From positions 310,001-374,000 of the forward strand of contig JAWWNJ010000081.1 in the NCBI GenBank assembly GCA_037176885.1: a DNA stretch of 64,000 bases, written 5' to 3'. Below the pieces are notes generated by a model. The model was not told the DNA's origin and did no database searches. It saw only the letters and a list, made by a program, of their open reading frames with translations. Below are positions 44,856 to 58,579 of this stretch, one piece after another. Every line of letters begins with the position of its first letter. The first letter of the stretch is position 1. The position numbers were made by a program, and so were the translations under genes. The stretch comes from Favolaschia claudopus (Eukaryota > Basidiomycota > Agaricomycetes > Agaricales > Mycenaceae).

Positions 44856-46401
44856 ATGACCAGCACCAAGCGCATTGCTCTGGAAGGTTAGATTGATCTC
44901 CGGCCGAAGTTAGTGCTTTGATACTGACTTTTTCGTCGTAGTTGCTCTTTTCCTAGCCGGCCAAGTACGCCTTGTAGCTTTCTAACTCAATTCTGAAGCT
45001 CATTATGTTTTGTGGAAGGCAGCCTTGTTCTATACTGTGAAGGTGTGAAATCTGGTATCGCAGTCCGAGAACGGCCGATTGACAGCTCGGGTTCTCTTTC
45101 GTAGTGGGCACTCGATGAATTTCTGCCTGAGAAGAACAAAGAGGTCAAGGCGAAACAACTAGAGGCCCTCAAACGCCTAGGACACGGTAATCTGGAGCTT
45201 GACGAGTATGAACGTATGGCTGGTCAACTCTGTGCTTGCTTGAGCTGAGATGGCTCTGCAGGAACGGTCGCGAACGAGGTGATACATCCGGACGATATAA
45301 CTGTCAAGTTCACAGGTGTGCCCGCTTTTTCTTTTGTCCACGCCGTTTCCTTACTGACTACTTTAGATATTGGTGGTCTCGACGCCATAGTGTCGTCACT
45401 GCGGGAATCTATCATCTATCCATTGGTCTATCCCAACTTGTTCAGCTCGTCTTCTCTCTTGGGGTCACCGAAAGGTGTACTGCTTTACGGACCTCCCGGA
45501 TGTGGGAAAACCATGCTGGCAAAAGCTCTGGCGAAGGAGAGCGGCGCGACCTTTATAAATATCGCCGCCAGCGTCCTTACAAACAAGTGGTTTGGCGAAT
45601 CCAATAAACTTGTTGCAGCACTTTTCAAGCTTGCACGCAAGTGCCAGCCAAGCATCATCTTCATCGACGAAATCGACTCTTTTCTGCGGGAACGGAGTAG
45701 TGGTGACCATGAGGTAACGGGGATGATGAAGGCGGAGTTCATGACGTGCGCACCTTCTACCTCTGCAATCTTGGCTAGCTATTGATTGTGTGCTAGGCAA
45801 TGGGATGGTCTGCTTTCGAGTACGGATCGGATCCTCGTCCTGGGTGCGACGAATCGACCGAACGACATCGACTCCGCAATTCTGAGGCGAATGCCCAAGC
45901 GCTACGCCGTTCCTCTGCCCAACCTCGAGCAGCGACTGAATATACTTACCTTGGTATGTCTCCATCTTCTCACCTTCCCCTCCACTCAATGTGTTGCAGA
46001 TTCTCCACGAGACTCCGTTGGCACCCGACTTCTCCATGACCGCTCTAGCAGAACTCTGCTCAGGCCAGTCTGGCTCAGATTTGCGTGAGATGTGTCGCAA
46101 CGCCGCGATGGTCCCTGTGCGAGAGTTTGTGCGCAAGACGAAGGGCGATAAGGACCTGCTAGAACTAGGCCAGCTCGAGGCGCGCTTCCTTCCCGCTTAC
46201 CTACTCGTCGATGCTGACCCACTTTCGTAGGGCTTCCATCTTCGACCACTCACCTTAGATGATTTCTTCCCCCAAAACCAGAATGATGCTGCTACCACTA
46301 CGTTATCCGAGCATACACCTGCACCCCCACTTCCCGTAGACGACAGGTCGCGGTTGGATGAGATGGACGAGCCTGAGCCGTCCTCGACAACGGCCTCTTG
46401 A
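44856..46401 (+). CDS. MSP1: AAA ATPase Msp1/ATAD1, mitochondrial outer-membrane protein extractor
   Basis: Spliced exons give [26 protein letters not shown], an N-terminal membrane anchor, then [20 protein letters not shown] and [16 protein letters not shown]. The N-domain/AAA junction is [20 protein letters not shown]. Walker A is [20 protein letters not shown], pore loop 1 is LTNKWFGES, Walker B is [15 protein letters not shown], and the second region of homology reads [20 protein letters not shown]. These are diagnostic for Msp1/ATAD1, which pulls mislocalised tail-anchored proteins from mitochondria and peroxisomes. The C-terminus (LTLDDFF) ends TTAS at 46401 if a last intron with an unusual GC donor near 46180 is spliced; otherwise a stop occurs at 46230. 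Seven or eight introns in all. Confidence 0.9.
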
Positions 46402-46782
46402 CTGTTAGATGATACGCTTCAGTGCGGCATCACAATATTTAGATATGTATGTACTACTTCTCGATTATTGCTACGGAACATAGTACCACATCCACTCAAG
46501 AATAATAATACACAGATTGTATCCTGTAATGGCATGTCGCAGCCGAGCGAGCTCCCGAACTTGTTGCCCATGTCACATCAACAAATTCTCTGACTGCACC
46601 GATTCGGTGCCTGCCTTGTCTGTTTGTTCTTGGAGTTTTGTGGCCCGACGCCGACGCCGCGTGAATGGACGTTCTATTTTACATACCAAGTGCTTGCTAG
46701 AGCCCAGTCACTGTATCATGATGGTCTTGATACAGATCAAGCTCTCCTTGTCTGTATCCTCCACGGAGGGTCGAACAAGCCC

Positions 46783-48893
<2,111 letters not shown>

Positions 48894-49096
48894 CAGCCTA
48901 GCTTGTTAGGGTCCTTGCAATATGGCCGAATGTACTCCTATGTACTCGCTTTCTTTGCCAAAGTAACGCCGTGCCCTGTTCTCAATTTATATAATTACAT
49001 TTGAGTCGCAATACAGAGCTGCATCCAAGCTGCATCATTCCTTCTTAGTCGATCACATTGTGCATTGACAAGGATTGCGACTAGGAATTTTTCGTT

Positions 49097-49334
49097 TCAA
49101 ACAAACCAGCGGCCAGTATCAGGATCCAAAATGCGGTCATGCTTAGGGCGGGGAGGTCTGCGGATAGCCAGGAGATCCGATTCGATGTGTTGATTCAGAG
49201 GTGGTAAATAATAATAAATTTGAGAAAAGGAGAAACGGGGGAGGGTTCCTACCACAAGAAGCCCGTCAATGGATGTCGGGATACGACAGGAAAAGATGTT
49301 GAGGCTGCACTGCTGGCGATAATTGCACATTCAC
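49097..49334 (-). pseudogene. Gene fragment B, duplicate of 32561-32766
   Basis: The minus strand reads VQLSPAVQPQHLFLSYP in one segment and ESDLLAIRRPPRPKHDRILD, then PDTGRWFV-stop, in the other. The two segments align with fragment A at DNA level, including AGGAACCCTCCCCC between them. B has the longer C-terminal reading. The parent gene is not recognised; B may be the better-preserved copy or the last exons of a real but unrecognised gene. Confidence 0.45.
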
Positions 49335-49346
49335 TAGTCTTGTGTT

Positions 49347-49812
49347 TACCGCGCCCCTCTAAGACTAGATCTGACCCAAATCTGACCGCGTAAGGATGTT
49401 ATTAGGTAATCTTATATAAGTAAGCAGAATTCACGGCGCGTATATCTTCCTCCAGAAACGCGTTTTCTATTCAAACTTTGAGTACAGTGTAATGAGAGTA
49501 GCTCGAGCTACAATCCTATGTGTTTGGATTCACGAGAAATAGCGGAGAATGGCCGCAGAAAGTTAGCGCGAAAGTCTTGTGACTTTCGGCCGAAGGCCTT
49601 CGGACGAGCGAAAAGATATTGTGGCTTGTCAAAAACCCTCAAGGAAAATTCACTAAAGAGCTCTACGACGTTCTGAAGCGTTACAATAGGTTTCCTGTTG
49701 CAAAAATAATCTTCAATACTGAGGGGAAGCAAGGGAAATAAGATCTCGGAGGTTTCCGGCTTATATAAGATTACCTAATAAGGTTCTTACACGGTCCGAG
49801 GGGCGCGGTAAG
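49347..49812. mobile_element. Inverted-repeat element, about 466 bp
   Basis: TTACCGCGCCCCTC at the left end matches GAGGGGCGCGGTAA at the right end in reverse complement. Further in, a 22-bp stretch (TTATTAGGTAATC plus TTATATAAG) is perfectly inverted between 49399-49420 and 49760-49781. The left arm holds an extra 26 bp. There is no coding capacity. No clear target duplication was found, so the class is open (MITE or foldback element). Confidence 0.6.
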
Positions 49813-50412
49813 GACAGACTCTATGTGAGCTTGCCACATAGAGCGTCTGTCTAGGAGAGACTAGATACGCCTAGAACGCGATTATAACGTTTTATATCGG
49901 CAAACGTGCCACTACGGAACATCGACGGGCGAAATCGACAGGTAATCTTTAGATCACAATGTTGAGATGAATCCAAGATGAATATTATCTCCAGACTGAG
50001 AAAGTTTCAAGTTACTTAGTTGGGAGGCTCCGATGCCTCGAGCGTCAAGCATCAATTGGTGAATATAAGTAAGTAGGTAAGTAGCATAGGGCAGCATTAC
50101 ACAGCACGGTCCCGATGCCAAGGTATCTTTGAATAATATGGCACAGATCGTCGCTTCTTCGGCTACTTCGCTTGTACAGGGAGATTGTCGCTGTCAAGGT
50201 AATAAGTACCGTATCCGCAGCCATGATTGATACTTGAAGCAGGACCATCATTCCACTATCATTCCAAGCACGGAATGTCAAATGTCGCTTCCGTCAGTCT
50301 TCAATGGTCTGTGTTATCTCGACCGTTCGCAATCCCGACAATATTGGCCTTCCATTGAGTTCGTAGTCGCACATATAGGTATATCGGAGGTGTACTGTGC
50401 ATCTTTGTGTTA
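49813..50412. other. Intergenic with a hairpin
   Basis: ACAGACTCTATGTG and CACATAGAGCGTCTGT (49814-49852) form a hairpin just outside the inverted-repeat element. The remainder is the 3' flank of the GT61 gene. No ORF was recognised. Confidence 0.35.
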
Positions 50413-52198
50413 TCAGAATCCTAGGCCTGGAGATCTCCAAAAGTAGCTTTTGCGCAGAGGATCCTCGCCCACGACTCCGAGATGTTTGTCCAGCAATGAA
50501 ACCACATCGTCGACGTCAACTAGCATGTCGGTTCCCCCAGGAGAAGTGGGCTCAATCATGAGAGTAGCGTAGGTTTGGGAAAGGATAGCCGCCTCTTCGT
50601 AGATCATCGTGGCGATTCTGGTTGTTGGCATAAATTCCAAGACAAGGGTTTGTGGGCGGGCCCTAGCGATGTTAGTGAGCGGGGGCAACCTTCACGCGCA
50701 GCGAGATAGGTGGACAGACCATCGATGATTGATCATTGCACCTCCTGCAGCGAGTGCGAATGTGAGCAAGGTCACCGAAGAAGCGAACAAGAAAATCACC
50801 ATGCGGCCCAATAACAGCGATAACAGTTTCCGAAAACCACGAAAACAATTCCGTGACGTCTCCAAAATTTTGATGGTTGAACATGACGAGTTCCTCGCCC
50901 CTGCCACGTTGATCTAGAAATGCCTTGATACCGCTAAGGACTTCCCCCTCGTTGACGACTTTCCGCCCACCGTTTGATGTTGGGCCGCCGGCCGAGCGGG
51001 ACATGTAGACGAGCTAAAGAACATGAGAGAAGGTAGCTGGGAAGCCGGACGATTGACGTACCTTATTCCGCGTCTCAGAAGTCTCCTGATGATAGATGCC
51101 AAAAGATTCGAGGCTTTTGAGCGAAAGCCATGGATGAATGAGCACAGCGCGACACGCAAAGATGAGGGTGCTCGCTTCTACATGCGAGGTCGAATGTAAG
51201 AGATGGTCTTCGGTGTAGCCCATTTTTGCCCAAAGCTCTTGCACTGTTCTCATATGAGGGCGTCTCCCGGTGAGGACATGGGGTAAGGAAGAAGAGAGAT
51301 GGCGACCCTGAGCGAGGGTATGCGTGACTCGGTCCAGGAAATGCTGAAAAGACCAACTGTCCGGCGATGCTGCGATGATTACGGTGGAGTTGGCAGTGGG
51401 AGGGTCGCTGAGTGATTGCATGGAAGATGTTTCGACCTGCGGGGCCATGCAGGACTTCGGGGACCATGAGTCCAACCCGAAATTCACGGAATATTTGACG
51501 TTGTGAAACACCTGCAAGCGATTGTCAATAGATCGCCAACGTTAGATAGCGTGGAGAGCTGTTGGATGCACACGCACAAAATTCTGTCCAGATTGCCCCC
51601 TGTATTGTACCCAACCCGATTCAAGGGCAGTTGCACGAGGAATGTAATCTGGACACGTTTGCGCGAAGGTCCGCCACTTCAGGCGATGTTCTGAGCGGGC
51701 GAAATAGGGCTCCCTGATTTCAAAATCGGGATAGATGAGTTCTTCGGCATATTCAACATCCGGCATCCTTCGAGCGGCGCACGGTGCATAATAGGAAGGC
51801 ATTCCGAATAAGCATCTCGAGAGACTGAGCGGGGCCCATGGATCGGAAAGCTTTGGAGTTGAACTCGTCAGAGAGAGCTTGAGAGCGTCTGAATAATGAG
51901 GGGGGAACTGCAATGAAGCAGGAAGATTTGCCGGGGAGTCAATATCCACGCCAGCCCCTTCAACCCCAGATGGACGATGCGGATTTATATTCGCATCTTC
52001 AGAAATTTGGATAGCGGCCGAGGGTAGCTGCCATTGGCCGATGAGATATAAAGATAGAAGTATCAAGAACGAAAGTCCCAAAAGGAAGAGTCTTCGTCCT
52101 GGAGCAGAGGCCGCGAATGCGAGGTAGTAACAGGTCAAGCCCTTCAAATCGAGCCGTTGGCCGTTCATAGGTGTTGTCAGTGCATGATACGAGTCCAC
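50413..52198 (-). CDS. GT61-family glycosyltransferase, type II membrane protein
   Basis: The start MDSYHALTTPMNGQRLDLKG is followed by one membrane anchor (RRLFLLGLSFLILLSLYLIG), the usual Golgi type II layout. The lumenal part includes PWAPLSLSRCLFGMPSYYAP and VFHNVKYSVNFGLDSWSPKS. The family signature is split over introns: LVYMSRSAGG, NGGRKVVNEGEVLSGIKAFL, ELFSWFSETVIAVIGPHG and GAMINHRW, then QTLVLEFMPTTRI. YVSR, NEDEV-like, GPHGA and PxxxVEF blocks define the DUF563/GT61 group, which includes EOGT and xylosyltransferases. The sugar donor cannot be told. The end is SPGLGF at 50413. Four or five introns. Confidence 0.8.
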
Positions 52199-53214
52199 AA
52201 CGTGGTTCTAGCACACATATATGTCCAGGCTACAGGCGCGGATGCGCGACAGCTGCTGCGGTAGAATAGCCCCGTATGGGTTCGTTTCTGTTTAGCATTC
52301 ACCACGGACTGATGTCGCCGCATCACAAAAAAGCGAGGAGTGTGCGGAACGCCGGATACTAGCAATACATGATTCCGCAGCACAACTTGAAGGGGCATAC
52401 TTGACTTTGAGTATTGACCGGCACTTGAAGATTAAGGTCCAGTGAGTACGATTGAGGGAGACTGAAAGTAAGCTTGATTGACTCCCTGGTTGACCGCAGA
52501 GATTTTGCGTTCAAATTAGGGTTTGTGCAGTGGTAGGCAGTGGTTGTTCAACTTGTTGCTAGTAGCCGGAATTGAGCGTCAAAGCCTGTCGAAGCTATAT
52601 TGAAAGGGCGTGATATCCCCATTGTCTCCCGTGTTTCTTGGCACCAACTTGCACAGATTCAGAGTTTTGATGGCCTGGCATGCAAAAACCATTTACTTCT
52701 CTACGGTCATTCGCAATGAGTTAGTAACTTAGTATTTCCAATGCTGTTTGAACAACAGCATCGTTGGTCATTGCAGGCGTTCTCTGAATCAAAACCGCAT
52801 ATATCGACTTCATAATGTTTTGAGTCCTGACATCCCATTCATATGAGGCAGAGGAAGAAAACGTGGAAAATAGCCACCGAATTCTGGGGCGCCATTCAGT
52901 ACTCGAGTAGAAAATCGCGCGCGAATTTCCGTCCGTACTCCTGATCTCCTCCGTGAGGAGAGCTGCCCACACAACGATAGGTATGACTTGACTTTGGTGG
53001 ATGGAAGAGAAAGTATACAGCGGACGGCCAGAAATACAGCACTTGAAGCAAGACACGAGGGGAAAATCATGGTCAGAACAGAAAGAGGAAGATTGCGTGG
53101 AGATAATTTACATGCGGTAGGAATAGCGATGGAAAGCGATGCAATATGTGCTTGAGAAAACAAAAACGAGGAGGAACCAGATATTCCGGAGACGGTGGAC
53201 GTCGTGAAGGCGAA
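52199..53214. other. Intergenic, no gene recognised
   Basis: Promoter side of the GT61 gene and 3' flank of the SUN-domain gene. No ORF with family features and no repeat was seen. Confidence 0.35.
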
Positions 53215-56192
53215 TCAGGCTCCCACAGCAACAACCCGCTCCACAAACGGCGAGTCAGCCCCACTTCCGACGTCCGTATCACCATCCCCGCCGGCCTCCG
53301 ACCCATCCGTATCGACCCACTGCTCCCCCTCGTCCGAGGCCGACGCCGACCCTAGCTTGAGATCAAGCGCCTCAGAGCCAGGGCCCTGCAACAGCAACTC
53401 TCGGAACAGCAGTGAACCTGCTCCAAAGCCCTCATCGTCATGTAGCGTCCGGCCAACAAGCGAATTCGCACTCCGCGCCCCACTGGGCAAGGGCGACGGG
53501 GAAGCCAACAACGCATCATCCGACTCAAGACTTAACACGCTCGTCGCCGCTCCCGCAGAATGCATCGCAGGTGCAGGTTCATGCTGCCGCTGCCGCTGTA
53601 CAGACGCCCCGCCGCCTCCACTGCGCAGCTCGTGTAGATGAGCGGTACGTGCCCACCGTCGTGCACTCCGTGGCGCATGGGAGCCCTGAGAGACTGAGTG
53701 TGCGATGGGCAGTATGGCGGGTGTCTGCTGCTGCTGCTGGTGCTGAAGGTGGGGGTGTGTCGGCGTTCCGGGACGACGATGTGGTGTACGGATCAGGGTC
53801 GGGGTTCGGGAATGTGCGCGCTGATTTTCGTTCAAAAGGGAATTGTTGCTGCGGGTGCGGGAGCGCGGGCGGGCTGGGCCGTGAAGATTAAGCCGCGGTG
53901 GCTTGGGCTTGCTGGCAGAGCTTGGAGGTACGCGCGGCTTTTCATCCACGCTGGGGAAGTCGAGTTTCTCGGCCTTGACGGGAGTGTCTGTGATTGCAGA
54001 GTAAAAATTGTGAATTTAGCATATAGCAGGAACAGTACGACCTGACACCTCTTTGGGCTTGATTACAGTGGGTTTAGGGCTCCGACTGCGGCTCCGCAAT
54101 CGTGCGACCCAATCCCAATCACCGCTTCCGCCCAGATTCCGTAGGCTCAGATTTCGGCGACCCCATGCCCGGAGGGCGGAACGACTAACCGACGGTGCCA
54201 TAACCGCCTCACCACGAGAGCCACGGGTGAGTGTCATGAAAACCAGCACAGCAAGCAAGAGCAAGAGCTGCGCAATACCGATCCGCTTCTCCAATACAAT
54301 CTAGCCGATGAGTACTTGTCAGTTCATGAGCCGAAGAAACGAAAAAGTACCGGGAACAGACAGCGAATAGGCATGCACACGTACCTCATCAGAAAGATAC
54401 TCAACCCGACGCATGAGCTCATTGTACTCTGCATCCACCCGTTTCCGCTGAGACTCCCATTCCAGCAAAGTACGTGCGTACATCTGCGCCTGCGCCTTGC
54501 CCTGTGATAATCTCAGCCTGGGCCCAGCCGGGGGTAAGGAGGAAGATAACGCACGACAGCCTCTGCGCGTCCGAGGTCCTCGCCCACACGGCGCAGCATC
54601 TCGCGCACCGCGTTAGTGTGGTCCTCGACGTAGCGTGCGTAGAGAGAGTGGTTTGCCTCAAGGGCGGTGAGGCGGTTCATGATGGTGCGATAGATTGACT
54701 CGCCGCCCGCCGAGGCGGGGACGAGGGACGTTGTCGATAAGGCAGAGACCGTGATTGTGGTGCTACGAGTGCCATCGGAAACAGTGGAAGAGTTACCTGA
54801 AGAGACAGATGCGGAGGTCCCGGCGTGCGTACTGGAATCCACCACCTTCCCTGCAGAGACGCTCTCTGTCGTGCTTGAGGTCTTAGTATCCGCGGAAGGA
54901 GCATCAGACTTCAAGACCGCTGGGTGATCGGCCGTGGCAGTAGTTTCCATCGACGGCTCAGATGTTTCGTGCACTGCAGACCCAGAATCTGCAGACGATT
55001 CGCCGTGTTCGCGAGAATCGTCGTGAGCGGGAGGAATGTAGGATTCCGGCGCACTCTGCGTTTGCGCGGCGGATGACTTGCCTCCCTCTGAGCCGTTTGC
55101 TACACTAGCCACCGGTTCCTCAGACGCATGTCCCTTTCCCGTCGACATGGCGTCCATGAACTCGGCATAGGATGCGGGGATGCGAACAGGGTCGGGCGTG
55201 GTCGCGGGTTCAGGTTCCAACTCCTCAATTGGTGGAGACGGAACGTGCAGCTGGGCACGGGCCCTGCTTTCCTGTTCCCAGAGTTCCCATTTGTATTCCT
55301 CGAGATGTGTGAGACCGTATACCCGTAGGAGCGAGATTGGGCAATAATACTCGTTGCTGTAGTGCGAATGAAAGTCGATACGGATGTAACGATAAAAGTC
55401 GCGCAGCGATGTGGGAGGATGGAAGGACTGGTTGTACATGGAAATAATGTAAGCTCAAGTTCAATGGTAAGGTAAAATAAGGGAACACACCTGAACCACT
55501 CGGATGTTCTTAGCAGTATGTGTGCTTGCGAACGTCCACCCCTCAGGATCGGTCGTGTACGTCTTCGAAACGCTGACAGTAAAATCCTTAAATACGCCGC
55601 TGAAGAATTCGAAATTGGCAAGCTGGACGGTGTCGATCCGGATGTCTTCACATAATTCCACGACAATAAATTGCTGCTCGCCTTTTGGCGGTCGACACGG
55701 ACTGAGCATGTAACGGTCGCGCTTCGACGAGAGGATCGACGCAGGGGATTTAGCAGAGCGATGCGAAGTGTGTACGCGCGCGGAACAATCGAGACTCGCA
55801 TAATTAAAGCGATCCGTGATGGGCACGCGAAAGTGCGGAGCGTCCTGAGATGGAGCAAGTACGCTCGAGGCCGCGGCGGGTTGAGTGGTGGCATTGGAAT
55901 CTTCTAATGGCCGATCCCCCGTGGCTCCGTCCTTTTCCTTTGCTTTCTCTTGCTCGAGATTCTCCATTGCAAAACGCTTTTCTTTCCATTCTTCGAAAGA
56001 AAGCAGCACATCGTCTTGCGCTGGTTCCGAGGATGGAAGTGGGCGTAGACAACATACTGGAGGCTCTGGTAGTTTGGCAACGCTGGAAGTAAGAGCCTTG
56101 AAGGGGTCATTGAAGGACTGAGGACTCGGCGCAGCGAAAGCTGGAAATGCCAGAATCAGTGCCACGAGTGTAGGTGGCAAAAGCGGAAACAT
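53215..56192 (-). CDS. SUN-domain protein, Slp1-like (ER/nuclear envelope)
   Basis: The start MFPLLPPTLVALILAFPAFA is a signal peptide. LLSFEEWKEKRFAMENLEQE is the conserved segment before the SUN domain in Slp1-like proteins. The SUN domain reads FNYASLDCSARVHTSHRSAK, SILSSKRDRYMLSPCRPPKG, FIVVELCEDIRIDTVQLANF and EFFSGVFKDFTVSVSKTYTT, then SFHPPTSLRDFYRYIRIDFH and YYCPISLLRVYGLTHLEEYK. A long Ser/Thr-rich region, a coiled-coil (IYRTIMNRLTALEANHSLYA) and one membrane segment (RIGIAQLLLLLAVLVFMTLT) follow. The basic, proline-rich C-terminus ends VVAVGA at 53215. In yeast the Slp1-Emp65 complex protects soluble ER proteins during folding. Four introns are needed. Confidence 0.88.
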
Positions 56193-56506
56193 CAGAGTCG
56201 TAAAAACGCCCAGCGTCGACTAAGGAGTGTCTCGTCGTCGTCGCCAGCGTCGTCGGCGCTCAGCGTAGTTGCCACGTATGAACCAACGAATAAATCCAAG
56301 AACAGAATTCGCGTAGCGGCAAGTCGCCGGCCCGGGTGTATTTGGCAAGTAAGAGTGTGCCAAACAACCGCTTTTGTCCCGATAAGGAGATTATCGTGCA
56401 AACGGAATGACGCGACATACAGACATTCTACTAGGCCTCTGAGGCTTTCACCATTGTACCAAAGTCGTCGCAGTTCAGAATTAATGGAAAACATACATGA
56501 TGCTCC
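56193..56506. other. Intergenic, no gene recognised
   Basis: Promoter of the SUN-domain gene and 3' flank of the HINT gene. Nothing else was seen. Confidence 0.35.
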
Positions 56507-57262
56507 TCAAAGTTTCCCTTTCATCTCCTCGTGCAGTGCCTGGAGCTCTTCTTTCGACATCGTTTTGGCAGGCCAACCAACCATGAGGCCTTCGTCTTTG
56601 GAAGGTTTGGGAATAATGTGGAAGTGGACATGGTCAACTTCCTGCTCATCCGTATTGGCGTGAACAAAGAGATTCATATTTCAGTAAGATGGGTGGATAA
56701 TTACCTGGTGCGCAAGGCGACCATTATTCTGGAGCACGTTGTAGTTCTCAGCACCTTGCGCTAGAGCAATCTTCTTCGCAATCGGCATCACCTCTGCCAA
56801 GTAGTTGTCGGGAAGCTCATGCAACTTTTGTGCGTGGTCTGTTTTAATACGACGCGTGAAAAAGCGGAGTTATAGGCTCTGAAGCTCGACACACATTTAG
56901 GGATGACCTTGACTCAGCACATCACGAGTCAGACGCGATTAAGCGTAAGATTGGTTGAAAATAGTTTCACCAGAGCATGACCTTTCGACAATGGCCCAAT
57001 GTCCAGGAAAGAGAAGCTGACTCTACGTGAGGCAATGCGGTGTAACTCCGAGTCTGAAACTCACGACAGTTCCGTCTCAACGAGCTTATAACTCGGTATG
57101 TCGCCTGCAGCGCCCACACAAGATGAGAATTAAAATCCGACGAGGAGAGACGCGTCCACACCTTTGATTATTTTGCAGAATATGCAAGAGGCAAGGTTCC
57201 TTAACCCAGATTAGTTGTTTCATGACGAAGTTGGCAGAAACTGAGGTTCACTTCGCGGCCAT
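56507..57262 (-). CDS. HNT1: HIT-family nucleotide hydrolase (HINT/Hnt1)
   Basis: Spliced exons give MAAK-NLASCIFCKIIK-GDIPSYKLVETELS, then FSFLDIGPLSKGHALV, VIPKYHAQKLHELPDNYLAE, IALAQGAENYNVLQNNGRLA and HQ. The catalytic HIT motif is HVHFHIIPKP. The C-terminus ELQALHEEMKGKL ends at 56507. The first exon (57262-57252) codes only MAA plus two bases and is inferred from a GTGAAC donor and a GTTAAG acceptor that restore frame. HINT enzymes hydrolyse AMP-lysine and related phosphoramidates. At least five introns are needed for a protein of about 140 residues. The next gene starts 98 bp away on the other strand. Confidence 0.85.
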
Positions 57263-57360
57263 TGGTGACTGTGGTGGTTATGGATGAGTTGGAAGTTGCA
57301 CGTGTTGTGATCCCACGTTATCGCCCTTCGAGTGGCTGTGCTAACCTCCTTCAAACCACC

Positions 57361-58579
57361 ATGGTCTTGTTTTTCACTTCAACAGGTAAGCGGCTTGAAG
57401 GTTCTTCGATGGAACTTAATCCAAACTTGTAAAGTGCACAACCCCGCAATAACCCTCTACATGGGACGGGACAAGGTTGAAAGTCAGTATCCCTCATAAT
57501 TGTTCGCTTCTTCCATAGTTGTTCAGATCTGTCGGAATCGGGGCTCCCCATGGCCTAAAATTCGACGTATATGTTTTTGGGGCTCTCTTTGCTGTTGCCT
57601 TACTGTCTGCGCAATTTTTTATCTCCATTTTGCTGCTCCGCACAATTTGCGGATGGTAGATCCTCTCTGTCAAACATCTCTCGAAGCCTCAGTCCCTTTC
57701 ACATTCCCAAAAATAAATGAGGACTGGAGCTGATGCAGACCATAGACGAGGATCTAATCAAGTATGCATACCCTGGGGATATCTGGTTTCACGTCGACAA
57801 ACTGTCTTCCGCGCACGTCTATCTCCGCCTACCGGAAGACGGGTCCATGGCATGGGAGACAATCCCAGAAGCCCTTCTCATCGACTGCGCTCAATTGGTC
57901 AAGGCGAACTCCATCGAAGGTGCTCGCTATCCCAAATTGAAATAAGCTTTCCACGAAATCTGATGCCTGCCCAGGTAACAAAAAAGACAACCTTACGATA
58001 ATATACACACCTGCGGATAATCTGAAGGTGACTTTTCATCCTACGTGATAGCATAAATTTTTGAAAATCTCTCTTCTATAGAAAACGGGTGACATGGCAG
58101 TCGGCCAGGTGTCGTTCCACAGCGACAAACGGGTGCGCCGTGATGTTGGTCATTTACGGCAGCTCAAGTTCTCTGTAGGTCAAACGAGGTAAGCGGAATC
58201 GGAATGGGCGGGTCGCCGCTCATCCATAGCGCAGTACATATCGCAAAACGAGAGAATCCGATTGTAAATCGCCTGAATAAGACCAAGGTCGAGCGCGTGG
58301 TAGACCACGAGCAAGATCGCATCGACCGTGAAAAGCGCGAGTCGGCGGTGCGTCGTGCTGCTGCGGCTGAAAAGGTGGGTTGTCGCTCAAGCTGCAAAAT
58401 AGTATCGATCGACGCTGACTTTTTCCTAGAAAAAGGCTGACATGGAGCTCGCTCGGACGCGAGAGGCCGAAAAGGCTGCTCGATCATATGATACTCTGTT
58501 CAACGTTGAAGAGGATTATGGCGAAGGAGACGGCGCACCCAAGAAATCGGTGAGAGAATTGGAGGAAGACTTCATGTAA
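57361..58579 (+). CDS. CCDC25/Jlp2-like protein with NFACT-R domain
   Basis: [25 protein letters not shown] opens the NFACT-R (DUF814) domain. [66 protein letters not shown] and [17 protein letters not shown] follow. The conserved hinge is [20 protein letters not shown]. The C-terminal coiled-coil ([40 protein letters not shown]) ends EEDFM at 58579. Eight short exons splice in frame. In human cells CCDC25 has been described as a DNA sensor at membranes; yeast Jlp2 is poorly characterised. No defect was seen. Confidence 0.9.
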
